NCBI GenBank assembly: GCA_019722365.1
Contig: JADFUC010000162.1
Location: forward strand, 1-64,000
Reading direction: 5' to 3'
Source: Lithospermum erythrorhizon
Taxonomy: Eukaryota > Streptophyta > Magnoliopsida > Boraginales > Boraginaceae
DNA: 64,000 nucleotides
The notes under the pieces were generated by a model, which did not search any database, was not told where the DNA came from, and was given only the letters and a program-made list of their open reading frames with translations. How positions within the stretch are numbered: the stretch's first letter is position 1; every line of letters starts with the position of its first letter. This document shows, in pieces, positions 63,753 through 64,000 of this stretch. A program made the translations under genes and the position numbers.

Positions 63753-63897
63753 AATATGTAGTATTTTCAACATATTTTACTATTAAATTGATAATTTTGA
63801 TTCAAATAAAAGTTTTAGATATCAATCAAGAAAGTAAAGTTTGTTAATCTTTGACCTTGAAAAAGTCAAATGTGACAATCTTTTAGAGATGGAGGTA
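63753..63897. mobile_element. Stowaway-like MITE, right part (split by Copia)
   Basis: Contains tattttcaac, gattcaaataaaa and ends gacaatcttttagagatggagg near a TA. These blocks match the right half of the intact MITE at 6,327-6,571 in the same order. The last 100 bases of the window after it are plain AT-rich sequence. Confidence 0.6.
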
Positions 63898-64000
63898 GTA
63901 CTAGTTGTAGACATCGAAAATTTATTTAAATAATAATTAAATTGATTAAGACGAATTAATCAAATTAATTAATAATCGAGTCATTGAAATATGCCACGTG

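Noticed and set aside
1..64000. Integrated viral sequence (pararetrovirus or geminivirus type)
   Set aside because: The reverse-transcriptase remnant present is clearly Copia; no viral movement, coat or Rep motifs were noticed.

Overview
The window is AT-rich nuclear DNA of a flowering plant, almost certainly a eudicot. The basis is GT/AG spliced genes, a plant TK1-type thymidine kinase with a transit-peptide-like leader, an E-class PLS PPR gene, a GRAS regulator, and typical plant repeats (Stowaway MITEs, tRNA-derived SINEs, hAT, Copia). An asterid, possibly Lamiales, is a weak guess from the style of protein and repeat sequences. The genes sit in one island at 26-36.5 kb; repeats fill most of the rest.

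Left arm (1-26 kb): 1-2.8 kb is unassigned and may be part of a Ty3/gypsy LTR; it contains a run of small hairpins at 1.1-1.3 kb. From 3 to 13 kb lie AT-rich spacers, microsatellites, a Stowaway MITE, and a 10.5-14.3 kb stretch in which a near-palindromic motif recurs. Inside that stretch are an exon-like ORF without a start (13,016-13,204) and a 54-codon ORF downstream of a good TATA box (13,740-13,904). A broken TTF-zinc-finger/DUF4371 hAT transposase lies at 18.6-20.2 kb. At 20.5-22.6 kb there is a three-level nest: a Stowaway MITE inside a long-TIR element inside an older microsatellite-bearing repeat.

Gene island (26-36.5 kb): an SCL13/PAT1-branch GRAS gene on + has a 1.4-kb leader intron and an upstream ORF. 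A tRNA-Thr(AGU) follows. On the minus strand a four-exon thymidine kinase spans 4.8 kb, and its 3.7-kb first intron contains an E-class PPR gene on the same strand. That intron also carries a MITE, a SINE and tandem copies of a segment that includes the last bases of TK exon 1 and its splice donor. Related short MITEs sit just upstream of both the GRAS and TK leaders.

Right arm (37-64 kb): a solitary copy of an unusual repeat (37.0-37.6 kb) precedes a hAT element (from 38.87 kb) with a decayed DUF4371 transposase. Immediately after it comes an 11.6-kb tandem array of about 872-bp units (41.9-53.5 kb). Each unit begins with the 3' end of that hAT and continues into sequence matching the solitary copy, so the array appears to have been seeded at the transposon-host junction. 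A LINE-like ORF remnant follows. From 57.2 kb to the end is another nest: a degenerate Copia element on the minus strand (57,274-63,752) inserted in a Stowaway MITE, with a second MITE inside its 3' LTR. A GC-richer ORF of unknown origin lies within the Copia.

Nothing ties the genes into one pathway. The GRAS factor is a nuclear light-signalling-type regulator, TK salvages deoxynucleosides (probably in organelles), and the PPR protein probably acts on organelle RNA.
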